Counted from the stretch's first letter, positions 8,125 through 19,036 are shown. The stretch is DNA of 64,000 nucleotides from Owenweeksia sp965214115 (GCA_965214115.1 CBDCAU010000007.1:310001-374000), one strand, 5' to 3'. Notes: a model not told the origin generated them from the letters alone. A program made the numbers and translations.

Positions 8125-9477
8125 CTACCGGAACAAGACCCGCTGCCGTTCCGATTTTTCTTCGTATTGAATTTCCAAAACGTAGGCACCGGCCTCCACG
8201 GTGGGCAGCGCCCAAAACCGTTCGCCGGAAGTAAACTCAGCTTGGTTTATCAGGCGCCCGTCCATTCCCAACAATCGCAGCGAAACCGGCCCTTGATAAA
8301 AATCAGAAGCCCAATGCAGCCCCGCCTGCGCGGGATTGGGGAAGACGGCAAAATGCGATGCATCGGCACCCATTTCCTCAACGCTCACCACGCCCGTCAC
8401 GTTCAGCGTAACCGAATAATCGTAGGAGAAATTGCCATCGGAAATGCGCACCATCATCCGGTAAGAATTGCCATTTAATGCAGGGTCGGGATTCCACTGG
8501 AAATGGCCCTCCATTATGCCCGCGCCGCTTTTCTTCAACACCGTGGTAAAAGTGGCCCCGGTTGGATCTACCTGAAACGGTTCGCCCAGCGCCATCATAG
8601 AGAGGGTGGCCAGCGAATCGGAAGTGGTGGCCGAAATGGTGAACGAATTGGCCGCGCAGGCGGTAAGGTCGAAGGTGTTTTGCCCGTTGGCGGAAATCAC
8701 GTTGATGGGCGGCGATATCAACAGTTGCGACGTGTCCGCCACCACCAGCACTTGCATATCGCGTTTTATTTCACCTACCAGCACCCCGCCGCGCCATTCC
8801 GCCACGGAGACCGAGAAAATAAAATTGCCCACTTGCGAAGGATTCCAAGAAACCACGCCCGTGGCGGAATCTATGGAAAGATCGCCGCCGGGGTTTGCGC
8901 TGGGCGGGTAGTAGCCATTCACGGTGTCAGTGGCGTTTCTAAAAGGTGCGCTGATATTCCAATAAAGCGAATCGCCTTCAAAATCCGACGGCATCGGATT
9001 GTAGGCCCACAGCGTGTCTTTGGGAAACTTGACAATGGGCGCGGAAAGGAAAGTGGCCGTATGATTGCCGGGCTGAAAAGACGAGGTGATGTGGAAATTC
9101 CCCGTACCATTAAGGATGGAAAGATTTCGGCAGCACAAGTCGAACGAAATGTGGTGGTAGGCCGCCGTGTCCGTCACCGTAAAGGTGTCTTGGTAAATGT
9201 GCCGTTCATACACGGGGTTCAAAAAGATGGAATCGACGGAGAGGCGCGGGAGGTTGAGCTGTTGGAGGCCCCATTGCCCCCAATCTACCTGCACGGTGGC
9301 GTTTTGACCTAAGGAAACGCCTAAGGCATCGCGGTACAAGGTAAGGGTGATGATGTAATTATTGGGCTGGGCGGAGTCGGGTCGCGCTGTGATTTCGCCG
9401 CCCATCAGGTGGGTGGCCGAAGTTTGCGTGGGCACGGCCAAAAAGGCAAGTGCCACCAAGATAATAAGCTTTTTCAT
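8125..9477 (-). CDS. T9SS-exported protein with ATHLMGGEI-type N-terminus
   Basis: A 450-residue protein with a signal peptide (MKKLIILVALAFLAVPTQTSA) and the mature start THLMGGEITAR, a signature common at the N-terminus of large Bacteroidota surface proteins. The middle contains cadherin-like or putative Ig-fold domains (SIDSATGVVSWNPSQVGNFIFSV). The C-terminus is a T9SS sorting domain (FPNPAQAGLHW...GAYVLEI). It should cross the outer membrane by the type IX system and be anchored at the surface or released. Convergent with the tRNA-Leu unit. No enzymatic motif is seen; an adhesin-like role is inference. Confidence 0.82.
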   Translation of the reverse strand: MKKLIILVALAFLAVPTQTSATHLMGGEITARPDSAQPNNYIITLTLYRDALGVSLGQNATVQVDWGQWGLQQLNLPRLSVDSIFLNPVYERHIYQDTFTVTDTAAYHHISFDLCCRNLSILNGTGNFHITSSFQPGNHTATFLSAPIVKFPKDTLWAYNPMPSDFEGDSLYWNISAPFRNATDTVNGYYPPSANPGGDLSIDSATGVVSWNPSQVGNFIFSVSVAEWRGGVLVGEIKRDMQVLVVADTSQLLISPPINVISANGQNTFDLTACAANSFTISATTSDSLATLSMMALGEPFQVDPTGATFTTVLKKSGAGIMEGHFQWNPDPALNGNSYRMMVRISDGNFSYDYSVTLNVTGVVSVEEMGADASHFAVFPNPAQAGLHWASDFYQGPVSLRLLGMDGRLINQAEFTSGERFWALPTVEAGAYVLEIQYEEKSERQRVLFR

Positions 9478-10261
9478 AATTGTGGGGATTTTTAAATTCT
9501 TAGCGAATGTAATTCTTTAGGTATCAATCAGTAACGGCAAATGATTTTTCGCGAGACAGAAAATACCGGAAATCCCCTTTCTGTACACCTTTTGGTTAGA
9601 AAAAAAAGTTTCTCGTGATGAGCGAAGGGCATCGGTACGAATTTATCAAGAGTTTGGTTTATTAGGTCAAAAGTTTTTGGTTTTTCAATCCGCTATGAAA
9701 CTTCTTTCGTTTTAGGCCACCCACGTTTTTTTGCGTCACGTAGCAGACTCTTTTTTCGATTTCAGGAAAATGTCTCTCAGATTTGTAGGACACCCCTTTC
9801 AGGTTGTGTCCAGAAGTTCTCGTCAAAAGTTAAAATCCTTACCAAAATAAATAAAAAATTGCCGTGGATAACTTTTTGGTTTTTAGACAATTTAGAATGG
9901 ATTGAAATACAATTTCAAAAGTAATTTTCCAAAACCCTTGCTTTTTTAAAAAATGTTTTTAGGTTAGCCCTCGCGTTCAATGGGTTTTATTATCCCAAAA
10001 AGGCGCGGCTCCAGCAACTGAATTTTAACACCTTTAACTGCAATTCAAAATGATGCTTACCGACCTGACCTGCATTCCTTGCTCTTTTTCCACGGCTACC
10101 TACGTTTCGTTTTTGAATCACACGGTGCCCTAACGATTTTTAGAGAAGCGCTGTCCATTGATTTGGGCGGCGCTTTTTTCTTTTCCCAAGTTGTGTGCTT
10201 ACAGGCCCTTTTCTTACTCATCTTTCTTTTTTTAATAGCAATTTTAATCTGTAACACAACT
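9478..10261. other. Intergenic region without a recognised gene (784 bp)
   Basis: An AT-rich stretch between two divergent T9SS cargo genes. I see no RNA gene, repeat array or clear TAnnTTTG box near either start. The frame of the giant gene is open back to 10079, but those 61 codons look hydrophobic and unlike a leader, so they are treated as non-coding. The region must contain the promoters of both genes. Confidence 0.5.
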
Positions 10262-13200
10262 ATGAAACTTTCAACTACAATTTGCCGCAATATGGGCGGC
10301 ATCCGCTTCAGCCTTTTATTGGGCATCCTGTTCAGCTCTCTGGGCTGGGCAAATCTGTCCGCGCAGTGCCCCGACACCATTTTTGTAAACGACCTTGCCA
10401 CCGCCGGGGATGTGTTCACCACATCTACTGGTGACGATGTTTTGGGCAACGGCTCCAGCAGTTCGCCGTTCTTGACTTTCGACAGAGCGCTGGCGGCGGC
10501 GGACACCTGCCCCGGCGTGGTCATCGCGTTGGACGTGGGCCAGTATCCCGAAACGATGCAGAACACCATCAATAGCGGCCCGCTCACGGTGATTGGCCCC
10601 AACGCGGGCAACGCCGGCTGCGGCGCGCCCCGCGTGGGCGAGGCGGTCATCGATTTCTCGCTCATCGCATCGGGCGGCACTCACATTTCAGTTACCACTT
10701 CTGACCAGTTTATCTTGGATGGGGTCACTTTGCAGGACACCTTTCAAACGCTTTCCAGCCAAAGCCGTGTCATCTTATCCATTACTAACTTGAACGGTGA
10801 CCCGGTTGTCCGCAACAACATCTTCAGCCGCGACATTCAAAACTTATTGACGGGTAGTAGCAATGTGGTTACCTCTCGCGGCATAGTGGTTTCCTCCGTC
10901 CCAGTAGGACAATCGGTAACTATCATCGGCAACCGCTTCCAAGGCAGCGCCGAAGCGGGCAATGTTTTCAGCCTATTCGGCTTGGGCAGTTTCACCTCTG
11001 GCATTTTCTCAAACGGCGGCCCGGGCGTTTCTACCGTTACGGACAACTGCTTCCGCCGCAACCGCTCCGCCATCAATATCGACAACATCACCGACAGTTT
11101 CGTATTGGACAACAACGAATTCGAGGTGAACGGCACGGCCATATCTATCGACGGCACGGTGGACACCATCGTTTTCAACAATAACAATTTTATCGATTCC
11201 ACTTTGGGTTTCCTCACCTTCTTCAACCTCAGCAGCGTGGACGATGGTTTCTTTTTGGATGTGACCAACAATCAAAATGAAGGCGTTCCTTTTGAAAATC
11301 TTTCGCAAGCCGAGCTTTTCACGATGGAGGTACAGACCGTGCACGGCCACAACACGGGCAAGAACGGACTGGTGCGCACCCGCGAAAATCAGCTGTACAA
11401 CTTGCCCGCCTCGCTGGATTCGCGCAAGGGCGTGGTGCAGCGTTCGGAGAACATTGCCTTTGAGGGCGACACGGTAAACTTAGCCCCCGGCACTTATGCC
11501 GGCCAAGTTTCCATCGATAAAGATTTGGCGATTATCGGTGACGATTCCTCCAACACCATTATACAAGGCGTGGCGAATATGGATTCGACCACGGGTTCGG
11601 GCGCCAGCACCAATGTCCCAGTCATCAACATCCACGATGCGGGCAATGTATTAATAGAAGCCCTGCAAGTGGACGGCGACGGCCAAGGCAACACCAATAT
11701 GCGCTACCAAGGCATCGGCTACCGCAACGCTGGCGGCCGCGTGGAGGACGTGATGGTGAAGGGCATTCGCAATACGCCGCTGGACGGAACGCAACAAGGC
11801 ACGGGCATTTACGCTTTCGCTTTTGATGGCAACGATCGCACTGTGGACATCAACCAAAGTTGCGTGATAGATTGGCAGAAAACGGGCATCGGCCTTTTTG
11901 GCGCCAACCTTCTTTCCGCCACGGTGGACAGCAGCTTAGTGGCGGGTGCAGACACCTTGACGGGCGAGAATAACGACCCCGCCCAGAACGCCATCCAGCC
12001 CAGTTTCGGGCTGAGGTTCGCTTCCATTACCAATAATACCATCCGCGATGTTTATTATCTGAGAGGCGATGGTTCGGATGCGGCGGGTGTTTTGGATTTC
12101 AATGCCGACTCCGTATTCGTGGCGCGCAACCGCTTTATCAATGTGGAAGCCCCTTATTTGGGGGTCAATAACAATTCGGTGGTCATCGAAAATGAAATGG
12201 AAATCATCGATGAGGGCATCCAAGCCTTTGCCACCACGAATGCTTCTTTCCTCTTGGCGAAGAACAACAAGATCAGTCAAGCGGGCTTCGGCGCGTTCGT
12301 GTTCAATAGCGGCGCTCCCATCAATGCGGTCATCAAAGAGAACAGTTTTTTGGTGGATACTTTGGCCTTGGCCGGCAATACAGCAAATGAGGTGAATGCC
12401 GAATGCAACTGGTACGGCACCACCAAGCTGGCTCAGATCAACGCCCAGGTGAATGGTAATTTTGACATCAATCCCTATCTAACTGACGGCACCGACACCA
12501 GCGCGGCCATCGGCTTCCAGCCGGATACCACTTCCTGCTTCGGCCCCATCTGCCCGAACGGCGAATGCGAGGGCTGTTTCACTTACTTCCCATTCAACGA
12601 TACCATCATCTGCCAATCCGCCCCAGCGTCCGGTGTGTGGTACACCGACCGTTTCCCGCCAGACAGTTTCTACGTGGGCGTATTTATGGGCGACAGCACA
12701 TTGATTCACCAGATTGATGCCTCGGATGGTCAAAACAATCGCCCATCGCAGAACACCAGTTTTGCCAATACCCAAGGCAAAAAGTATATGACTGACAATG
12801 CCCAAGTGTTGCAGATTGATCTTTTTATCCCATCGGATTGGGCTACCACCAACCGCCGGATGGCCGGACTATGGGGCGAAGCACGGGATTCTTCGGGTGC
12901 TATTTCGGCCTTCCCCATTATCGAATTTGCCAGCAATGGCGGCAATCCGCGCTTCCAAATTTTTGATGACACTTTAGGTTTCAGGGATCTTGGCTTGCCG
13001 TGCGATTTCCAATATGACCAGTTTCATACCCTGAGGGTGGAGATTTTGAACAGCGGAAGATTCCGTTATTCTGTGAATGACAACCTTACGGCTTATGCCG
13101 ACGCGGCAGGTTTGAATCAAGAAGGTTTTAGCAACGTTATCCTGCAAGGTTACAATAACGATACAGGCGTTACCTATACCATTTACTGGGATGATTTCTA

Positions 13201-16200
13201 CTTCGGCGACGGGCCGGGCTTAAGCTACGATACAGTACTTCCTGATCCCATCGTGATAGGCAGCGGCATTTCCAATGAAAATATGGCGGTGGCGCAAACC
13301 TGCGGCATCAACGGCGGCATCAAGGCGTTCAAGCGTTTCCGCGGCGATGTAGAGCCTGTGGATGGCGATGTGCCCGGTGATACTTACCAATTCGGCCCAG
13401 GCGCTTCGCCCGAATCGGCGGCCAACGAAGAGCCGGACTCCGGCACCGCGCGCTGGAATTACCTGATCAGTGTCAATCTCGGTCAATCCACTTTCAATGA
13501 TTTGAACGTGTTCTTGGAATTGGATTTTGATCCTTCCGACAGCGCTTGTCAAGTGGGGCCGTTTGTGGCCAACATCAGTCAGCTATTGCGCGACAGCGGC
13601 CAAGGCGGCACCAGCTTTTTCCAATCGTCGGAAAACTTTGGCTTTGATTTCTTCCAACAGTTGGGCAGCCCCGATATTTTGCCCTTCGACCCTGACGCGG
13701 AAGGCGTTTATGACCTGGCGCTGCGGGTGGAGAATCTGCAGGGTTTTGAATTGTACGACATCCCCATCCGGGTGGAAGTGGCCTGCGAATTTTTGGAAGC
13801 TGGCGATGACATAGAGCCGCCTTTGTTGGCTTGCCCATCCGACACGGTGCTTTCCAACGACGCGGGAATGTGTGGCGCCATCGTGGACTTTATGGCAATG
13901 GCCAGCGAAACCTGCGATACGGCCATCGTTACCTACAGCCAAGATCCCAACACCTTCTTCCCAGTGGGCACTACCACGGTGAAGGTAACCGCCACCGACA
14001 CCAGCGGCAATGCGGACTCCTGCACCTTTACCATTACGGTGAACGACACGACCAAGCCAGTAGTCTCTTGCCCCGCTGATACCACGCTGAGCAACGATGC
14101 CGGACAATGCGGTGCAGTGGTGAATTTTTCGGCCACCGCCACGGATGAGTGTGCCATCGACACCATCATTTACAGCCAAGATCCCGGCACCTTGTTCCCC
14201 ATAGGTACAACCACGGTTACAGCCACCGCCTCCGATACCAGCGGCAATGTGGATACTTGCAGTTTCACAATTACAGTAACGGACGATGAAAATCCCGTGA
14301 TTTTCTGCCCACCGAACAGCACCATTTCCACAAGTCCAGGTGCTTGCAGCGCAGCTTTTGGATATACAGTAGGAACTTCCGACAACTGTTCCGGCGAAAC
14401 AGTAACCCAATTGGCGGGCTTGCCTTCCGGCTCTGCTTTCCCCGTGGGCATTACTACAAACACTTTCTTCGTAACAGATTCTGTTGGGAATGAAGGTGAT
14501 ACCTGCAGCTTTACCGTGACGGTAAATGATGACGAAAATCCGATGATTACTTGTCCCGCGCCCATCGTGGTGAGCAACGAGCAAGACACCAGCGGCGCGG
14601 TGGTAAGCTTCAACGTAACTGCCACGGACAATTGCGTTTTGGATACCATCATCCAAATTACGGGCATCGAAAGTGGCGAGTTCTTCCCCATCGGGACGAC
14701 TACCAACACTTTCTTTGCGAGGGATACCACAGGACTTACGGATACCTGCAGTTTCACCGTAACAGTTAACGACACCGCCAACCCGATGGTGATTTGCCCC
14801 GGCAATATTATGGTAAGCAATGCCGAGGACACTTGCGGCGCGGTGGTCAGCTTCTCGGTTACTTCGGTGGACAACGCGCCAGGCGACACGGTTTTTCAAA
14901 TCGCGGGTTTGCCATCCGATACAATCTTCCCGATTGGCACCACGCTCAACACTTTCGTGGCGCAGGATTCCACCGGAAATAGCGACACTTGCAGCTTTAC
15001 CGTGACGGTGAACGATACGATGGCGCCAACGATTACTTGTCCGGGCAATGTTATGACCAGTAATGATGCGGGAATGTGCAGCGCGGTGGTTTCTTATTCG
15101 GTGTCCTCTTCCGACAATTGTCCAGGCCAAACGGTAACGCAAACGGCAGGCTTGCCTTCCGGCTCAGCCTTCCCCGTGGGAACGACCACCAACAGCTTTG
15201 TGGTAACGGATGCTTCCGGAAATCAGGATTCGTGCAGCTTTACCGTAACGGTGAACGATACGGAAGATCCTGTGATAGCTTGCCTCGCCGACACGGTATT
15301 GAGTAACGATGCCGATACCTGCGGCGCCGTATTCAGCTATGCGGTAATGGGTTCCGACAACTGCCCCGGCGACAGCGTTTTCCAAATTGCAGGCATTGCC
15401 TCGGATAGCTTGTTCCCAGTGGGAGTGACTACCAATACCTTCGTAATCGAAGATGCGGTGGGCAATACGGATACGTGCAGCTTTACGGTAACGGTGAACG
15501 ACACGATGGCGCCAAGCATTACTTGCCCCGCTGACATCACAATGAATAACGATTCGGGAATGTGCAGTGCGGCCGTTACTTTTTCGGTAGCCTCAAATGA
15601 CAACTGCCCCGGCGAAATGGTGACGCAGACGGCGGGAATGCCTTCCGGCTCTGTGTTCCCAGTGGGAACTACCATTAACACCTTTGTAGTAACGGATGCT
15701 TCTGGCAATCAGGATTCGTGCAGCTTCACCGTAACGGTGAGCGATGCCGAAGCGCCGATGATAGCTTGCCCCAGCGATACAAATGTGGGCAACGATGCTG
15801 GAATGTGCAGCGCGGTGGTTTCGTATCCGATGCCCAGCGCGATGGACAACTGCGCCATAGATTCCGTGGATCAAATTGCAGGGATGGCCTCCGGCTCGGC
15901 CTTTCCCGTAGGCGTTACCACCAACACTTTCGTAGCTTTCGACACCACTGGGAATTCGGACACGTGTAGCTTCACCGTAACGGTAAACGACACGATGGCG
16001 CCTGTGATTACTTGCATTTCCGATACCATACTGAGCAACGACGCCAACCAGTGCGGTGCGGTGGTGAATTTCAATATTTCATCGTCCGATAATTGCCCAG
16101 GCGAAACCACGGTGCAGACCAGCGGCCTGCCCTCTGGGTCGCAGTTCCCCGTGGGAATGACCGTCAACACTTTTGTGGTAACGGATGCCTCCGGAAACCA

Positions 16201-19012
16201 AGATTCTTGTACTTTCATTATAACCGTGAATGACACAGTGAATCCCATGATTACCTGCCCCGCCGATATTGTGGCCAGCAACGATGCTGGCACTTGCGGC
16301 GCGGTAGTGAACTTTGGCGTAGGCTCATCGGACAATTGCCCTGGCGAAACGATGGCGCAAACGGCGGGAATGCCTTCGGGTTCTACCTTCCCAATGGGAG
16401 TAACTACCAACACCTTTGTGGTAACGGATGCTTTCGGAAACCAAGATTCGTGCAGCTTCACGGTAACGGTGAACGACACAGAAGACCCAGTGCTTTCCTG
16501 TCCTTCTGATATTGTGGTGAGCAATGATGAAGATACGTGCGGCGCAGGGGTCAGCTTTATGGTAAGCACCACCGACAATTGCCCCAGCGATTCCGTTTAC
16601 CAGATTATGGGAATTGCATCGGATTCACTGTTCCCGATTGGCATCACCACCAATGTTTTTGTGGCCGAAGATGCATCGGGCAATACTGACACCTGCACCT
16701 TTACGGTAACGGTGAACGACACCGCGCGCCCGATGGCCGTTTGCACGGACACTACCATCTTCTTGGACAGCAACGGCCAAGCGATGATTACCCCCGCCTT
16801 TGTGGACGGCGGTTCCTCTGACCAATGCAGCGGCGTGAGCCTCAGCGTGAGCCCCAATATGTTTGGCGACAGCGACGCGGGCAACAACACCGTGACCCTG
16901 ACCGTGACCGACAGTAGTGGCAATCAGCGTACTTGCCAAGCCACCGTTTTGGTATTGGATACCATCCAAGGCCGCGGCGATTGCGACACCGTCCGGTTCG
17001 TAACCGATACCACTTGGCGGATGAGCACCGTGGTGACCCCCACCAACAATAGCGGAAACTGGAACGGCGTGAACGGCAACCTGCCATCCAGCGGGTCTTA
17101 CACCCAGCCGGTGATGATAGGCCAGCCCTATAGTTTCCCCACCATCTTCGCGGTGGATTCCTCCAAGGTAATCAAGGCGGGCAACAATATCCGCTACTTC
17201 CGTAAGACCATTGAGCTGGACGACCTGCAGGGCATTGGCGCTCGGATACGCTCCACCTTTGATGATCAGATGGAGGTGTACGTGAACGGCGACCTTTTGA
17301 CGGCGCATTACCAATTCGACCGCAACAACGATCTGGCGCCGGGCTTCGATGCCGAGTTTGAGTCGAACGGCACGGTGGACAATGGCGCCGATGGCCGCAA
17401 GATGTACGATTTCACCACCAGCGGTGACTTGGACAACTTCTTCCAGCAAGGCACCAACGAGATTGTGGTGGTATTGCGGAACTTGGGCAAAAGCAGCGAT
17501 GCGGGCGGTTTCTCCCTCAGTATGCAAGTGGATGGCTGCGACCAGCAACCGGTGCAGGATTCGGTGTGTGATACTTTGCGGGTTGTGACCAATGCGGATT
17601 GGACGGAGAGCACCACCGTAACGTCCACCAACTTCAGCGGCAACTGGAACGGGGTGAACGGCAACCTGCCCGACACCAGTACCTTTACGCAGCCAGTGAT
17701 GATCGGGCAGCCTTACAGCTTTCCCACAATAGATGCCGTGGACAGCTCGCAGGTCATAATCGCCGGCAACGCCATCCGCTACTACCGCCAGACCATCCAG
17801 TTGGACAGCCTGACGGGCATCAGCGCGCGGGTGCGCACCACCTTCGACAACCAGATCGAAGTATATGTGAACGGCAGCCTCTTGGCGGGCGACTATCAAT
17901 TCACGGGGAATACCCAAGAATTCCCGCCCCACGATGCCCGTTTCAACGATGATGGCACGGTGGACAACGGCGCGGGCGGCAACCGAATGTTCGACGCCAC
18001 CGCCTCCGGTTCGCTGGACAATATCTTCCAGCCTGGCTTGAACGACATCATTGTGGCCTTGCGCAACAATGGAAAATCCAGCGACCGCGGCGGCTTCTCT
18101 TTGAGCCTGCAAGTGCAGGGCTGCAAGGGCAACGTGCCGCAGGACAGCGTGCCGCCGGAGGATACCTTGGCTTTCGCGGTTATCTCCGACAGTGGGTTCC
18201 GCAAGAGTACCCAAAAGGAGCAGAGCAACTTTAGCGGAAACTGGAACGGCGCCAGCGCACTGCCGCCCACCTCCACTTACACCCTGCCGGCAATGGAAGG
18301 GCAGCCTTACAGCTTCCCCACCATCGACCCTGTGGACAGTACCAAGGTGATCAAGACGGACAACAATATCACCTTCTTCCGCAAGGAGTTTGAGCTGACC
18401 GACAGCGCCAACTTGGACGCGAGGTTCCGGATGACGGGCGACGACGGCTTCGAGATCTACATCAACCAAGTGTTGATTGCTCGGGAGAACAACAGCGGCC
18501 CGATGAATATGCAAGTGCCGGCTCACGACCTGAAATACACGGCGGGCATTAGTCCAGTGAATGGGTTTATGGGAGGCGATATGTTCGATGTGGTGTCGGC
18601 CACTAACCTGAACGGTGTGTTCGTGGAAGGCACCAACGAGGTTGTGCTGGCGATTCGCAATCGGGCCAACGCCAACGAAGCGGGAGGTTTCTCTTTCCGT
18701 TTGGATTTGGATCAAGCCGGCCAGCGCGTCATCCGCAAGGAAGCCGAGGCGGGCATCGCCATCGAGATGAGTGCAGGCAACGGCTTCGCGATGTACCCGA
18801 ACCCGACCACTGGCAAGCTGAGCGTGGAAATGTTGCGCGCCACGGAATCTGCCTCGCAGGTGCAGGTATTCGACTTCCGCGGCAAGCTGCTCTCTTCCGA
18901 GACGATGGGCGACCGCGCGGAATTGGATTTGACCGAGTACTCCGCTGGCGTTTATCTCATCCGAGTGATTTCCGGTGATGAGGCGTTTACCCAAAAAGTG
19001 GTGAAGGAGTAG
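10262..19012 (+). CDS. Giant T9SS surface protein: beta-helix, LamG-like, HYR array
   Basis: 2916 residues from the ATG of MKLSTTICRNMGG, which gives a signal peptide ending near LSAQ. Approximate order: right-handed beta-helix (35-770; repeated short strands such as GPLTVIGPNAG); a LamG/concanavalin-like domain (780-985); a linker domain (985-1180); twelve HYR domains plus a degenerate thirteenth (1185-2235; each near 81 residues, pattern CP.D...SNDAG.C.A.V.F ... SC.FTVTVND); three ~190-aa modules (2240-2830); and a T9SS sorting domain (MYPNPTTGKLSVEM). The modules are the same family as in the 2877-7139 protein. HYR domains are Ig-like folds linked to adhesion. Neighbouring HYR units are similar at the DNA level, so the repeat number may vary by recombination. 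Surface adhesin or matrix protein is the likely role; the ligand is unknown. Confidence 0.85.
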   Translation: MKLSTTICRNMGGIRFSLLLGILFSSLGWANLSAQCPDTIFVNDLATAGDVFTTSTGDDVLGNGSSSSPFLTFDRALAAADTCPGVVIALDVGQYPETMQNTINSGPLTVIGPNAGNAGCGAPRVGEAVIDFSLIASGGTHISVTTSDQFILDGVTLQDTFQTLSSQSRVILSITNLNGDPVVRNNIFSRDIQNLLTGSSNVVTSRGIVVSSVPVGQSVTIIGNRFQGSAEAGNVFSLFGLGSFTSGIFSNGGPGVSTVTDNCFRRNRSAINIDNITDSFVLDNNEFEVNGTAISIDGTVDTIVFNNNNFIDSTLGFLTFFNLSSVDDGFFLDVTNNQNEGVPFENLSQAELFTMEVQTVHGHNTGKNGLVRTRENQLYNLPASLDSRKGVVQRSENIAFEGDTVNLAPGTYAGQVSIDKDLAIIGDDSSNTIIQGVANMDSTTGSGASTNVPVINIHDAGNVLIEALQVDGDGQGNTNMRYQGIGYRNAGGRVEDVMVKGIRNTPLDGTQQGTGIYAFAFDGNDRTVDINQSCVIDWQKTGIGLFGANLLSATVDSSLVAGADTLTGENNDPAQNAIQPSFGLRFASITNNTIRDVYYLRGDGSDAAGVLDFNADSVFVARNRFINVEAPYLGVNNNSVVIENEMEIIDEGIQAFATTNASFLLAKNNKISQAGFGAFVFNSGAPINAVIKENSFLVDTLALAGNTANEVNAECNWYGTTKLAQINAQVNGNFDINPYLTDGTDTSAAIGFQPDTTSCFGPICPNGECEGCFTYFPFNDTIICQSAPASGVWYTDRFPPDSFYVGVFMGDSTLIHQIDASDGQNNRPSQNTSFANTQGKKYMTDNAQVLQIDLFIPSDWATTNRRMAGLWGEARDSSGAISAFPIIEFASNGGNPRFQIFDDTLGFRDLGLPCDFQYDQFHTLRVEILNSGRFRYSVNDNLTAYADAAGLNQEGFSNVILQGYNNDTGVTYTIYWDDFYFGDGPGLSYDTVLPDPIVIGSGISNENMAVAQTCGINGGIKAFKRFRGDVEPVDGDVPGDTYQFGPGASPESAANEEPDSGTARWNYLISVNLGQSTFNDLNVFLELDFDPSDSACQVGPFVANISQLLRDSGQGGTSFFQSSENFGFDFFQQLGSPDILPFDPDAEGVYDLALRVENLQGFELYDIPIRVEVACEFLEAGDDIEPPLLACPSDTVLSNDAGMCGAIVDFMAMASETCDTAIVTYSQDPNTFFPVGTTTVKVTATDTSGNADSCTFTITVNDTTKPVVSCPADTTLSNDAGQCGAVVNFSATATDECAIDTIIYSQDPGTLFPIGTTTVTATASDTSGNVDTCSFTITVTDDENPVIFCPPNSTISTSPGACSAAFGYTVGTSDNCSGETVTQLAGLPSGSAFPVGITTNTFFVTDSVGNEGDTCSFTVTVNDDENPMITCPAPIVVSNEQDTSGAVVSFNVTATDNCVLDTIIQITGIESGEFFPIGTTTNTFFARDTTGLTDTCSFTVTVNDTANPMVICPGNIMVSNAEDTCGAVVSFSVTSVDNAPGDTVFQIAGLPSDTIFPIGTTLNTFVAQDSTGNSDTCSFTVTVNDTMAPTITCPGNVMTSNDAGMCSAVVSYSVSSSDNCPGQTVTQTAGLPSGSAFPVGTTTNSFVVTDASGNQDSCSFTVTVNDTEDPVIACLADTVLSNDADTCGAVFSYAVMGSDNCPGDSVFQIAGIASDSLFPVGVTTNTFVIEDAVGNTDTCSFTVTVNDTMAPSITCPADITMNNDSGMCSAAVTFSVASNDNCPGEMVTQTAGMPSGSVFPVGTTINTFVVTDASGNQDSCSFTVTVSDAEAPMIACPSDTNVGNDAGMCSAVVSYPMPSAMDNCAIDSVDQIAGMASGSAFPVGVTTNTFVAFDTTGNSDTCSFTVTVNDTMAPVITCISDTILSNDANQCGAVVNFNISSSDNCPGETTVQTSGLPSGSQFPVGMTVNTFVVTDASGNQDSCTFIITVNDTVNPMITCPADIVASNDAGTCGAVVNFGVGSSDNCPGETMAQTAGMPSGSTFPMGVTTNTFVVTDAFGNQDSCSFTVTVNDTEDPVLSCPSDIVVSNDEDTCGAGVSFMVSTTDNCPSDSVYQIMGIASDSLFPIGITTNVFVAEDASGNTDTCTFTVTVNDTARPMAVCTDTTIFLDSNGQAMITPAFVDGGSSDQCSGVSLSVSPNMFGDSDAGNNTVTLTVTDSSGNQRTCQATVLVLDTIQGRGDCDTVRFVTDTTWRMSTVVTPTNNSGNWNGVNGNLPSSGSYTQPVMIGQPYSFPTIFAVDSSKVIKAGNNIRYFRKTIELDDLQGIGARIRSTFDDQMEVYVNGDLLTAHYQFDRNNDLAPGFDAEFESNGTVDNGADGRKMYDFTTSGDLDNFFQQGTNEIVVVLRNLGKSSDAGGFSLSMQVDGCDQQPVQDSVCDTLRVVTNADWTESTTVTSTNFSGNWNGVNGNLPDTSTFTQPVMIGQPYSFPTIDAVDSSQVIIAGNAIRYYRQTIQLDSLTGISARVRTTFDNQIEVYVNGSLLAGDYQFTGNTQEFPPHDARFNDDGTVDNGAGGNRMFDATASGSLDNIFQPGLNDIIVALRNNGKSSDRGGFSLSLQVQGCKGNVPQDSVPPEDTLAFAVISDSGFRKSTQKEQSNFSGNWNGASALPPTSTYTLPAMEGQPYSFPTIDPVDSTKVIKTDNNITFFRKEFELTDSANLDARFRMTGDDGFEIYINQVLIARENNSGPMNMQVPAHDLKYTAGISPVNGFMGGDMFDVVSATNLNGVFVEGTNEVVLAIRNRANANEAGGFSFRLDLDQAGQRVIRKEAEAGIAIEMSAGNGFAMYPNPTTGKLSVEMLRATESASQVQVFDFRGKLLSSETMGDRAELDLTEYSAGVYLIRVISGDEAFTQKVVKE
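13816..16970 (+). repeat. Coding tandem repeat: HYR domains, ~243-bp period
   Basis: Successive repeat starts (for example near 15021, 15264 and 15507) are 243 bp apart, i.e. 81 codons. Stretches such as CTTTACCGTAACGGTGAACG recur almost unchanged between units, showing recent duplication or gene conversion inside the gene. Confidence 0.9.
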
Positions 19013-19036
19013 AAGTTTTTTGAAATTGAAAATGAC

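Noticed and set aside
10079..10261. 61-codon N-terminal extension of the giant surface protein
   Set aside because: The ATG at 10262 starts a proper signal peptide; the upstream residues are hydrophobic without leader features.
16625..18994. 789-codon open frame on the minus strand opposite the giant surface protein
   Set aside because: Mirror of the strongly supported plus-strand gene; histidine/arginine/glycine-biased, no domain pattern, no promoter. The same holds for 13583-15142 and 8503-9312.
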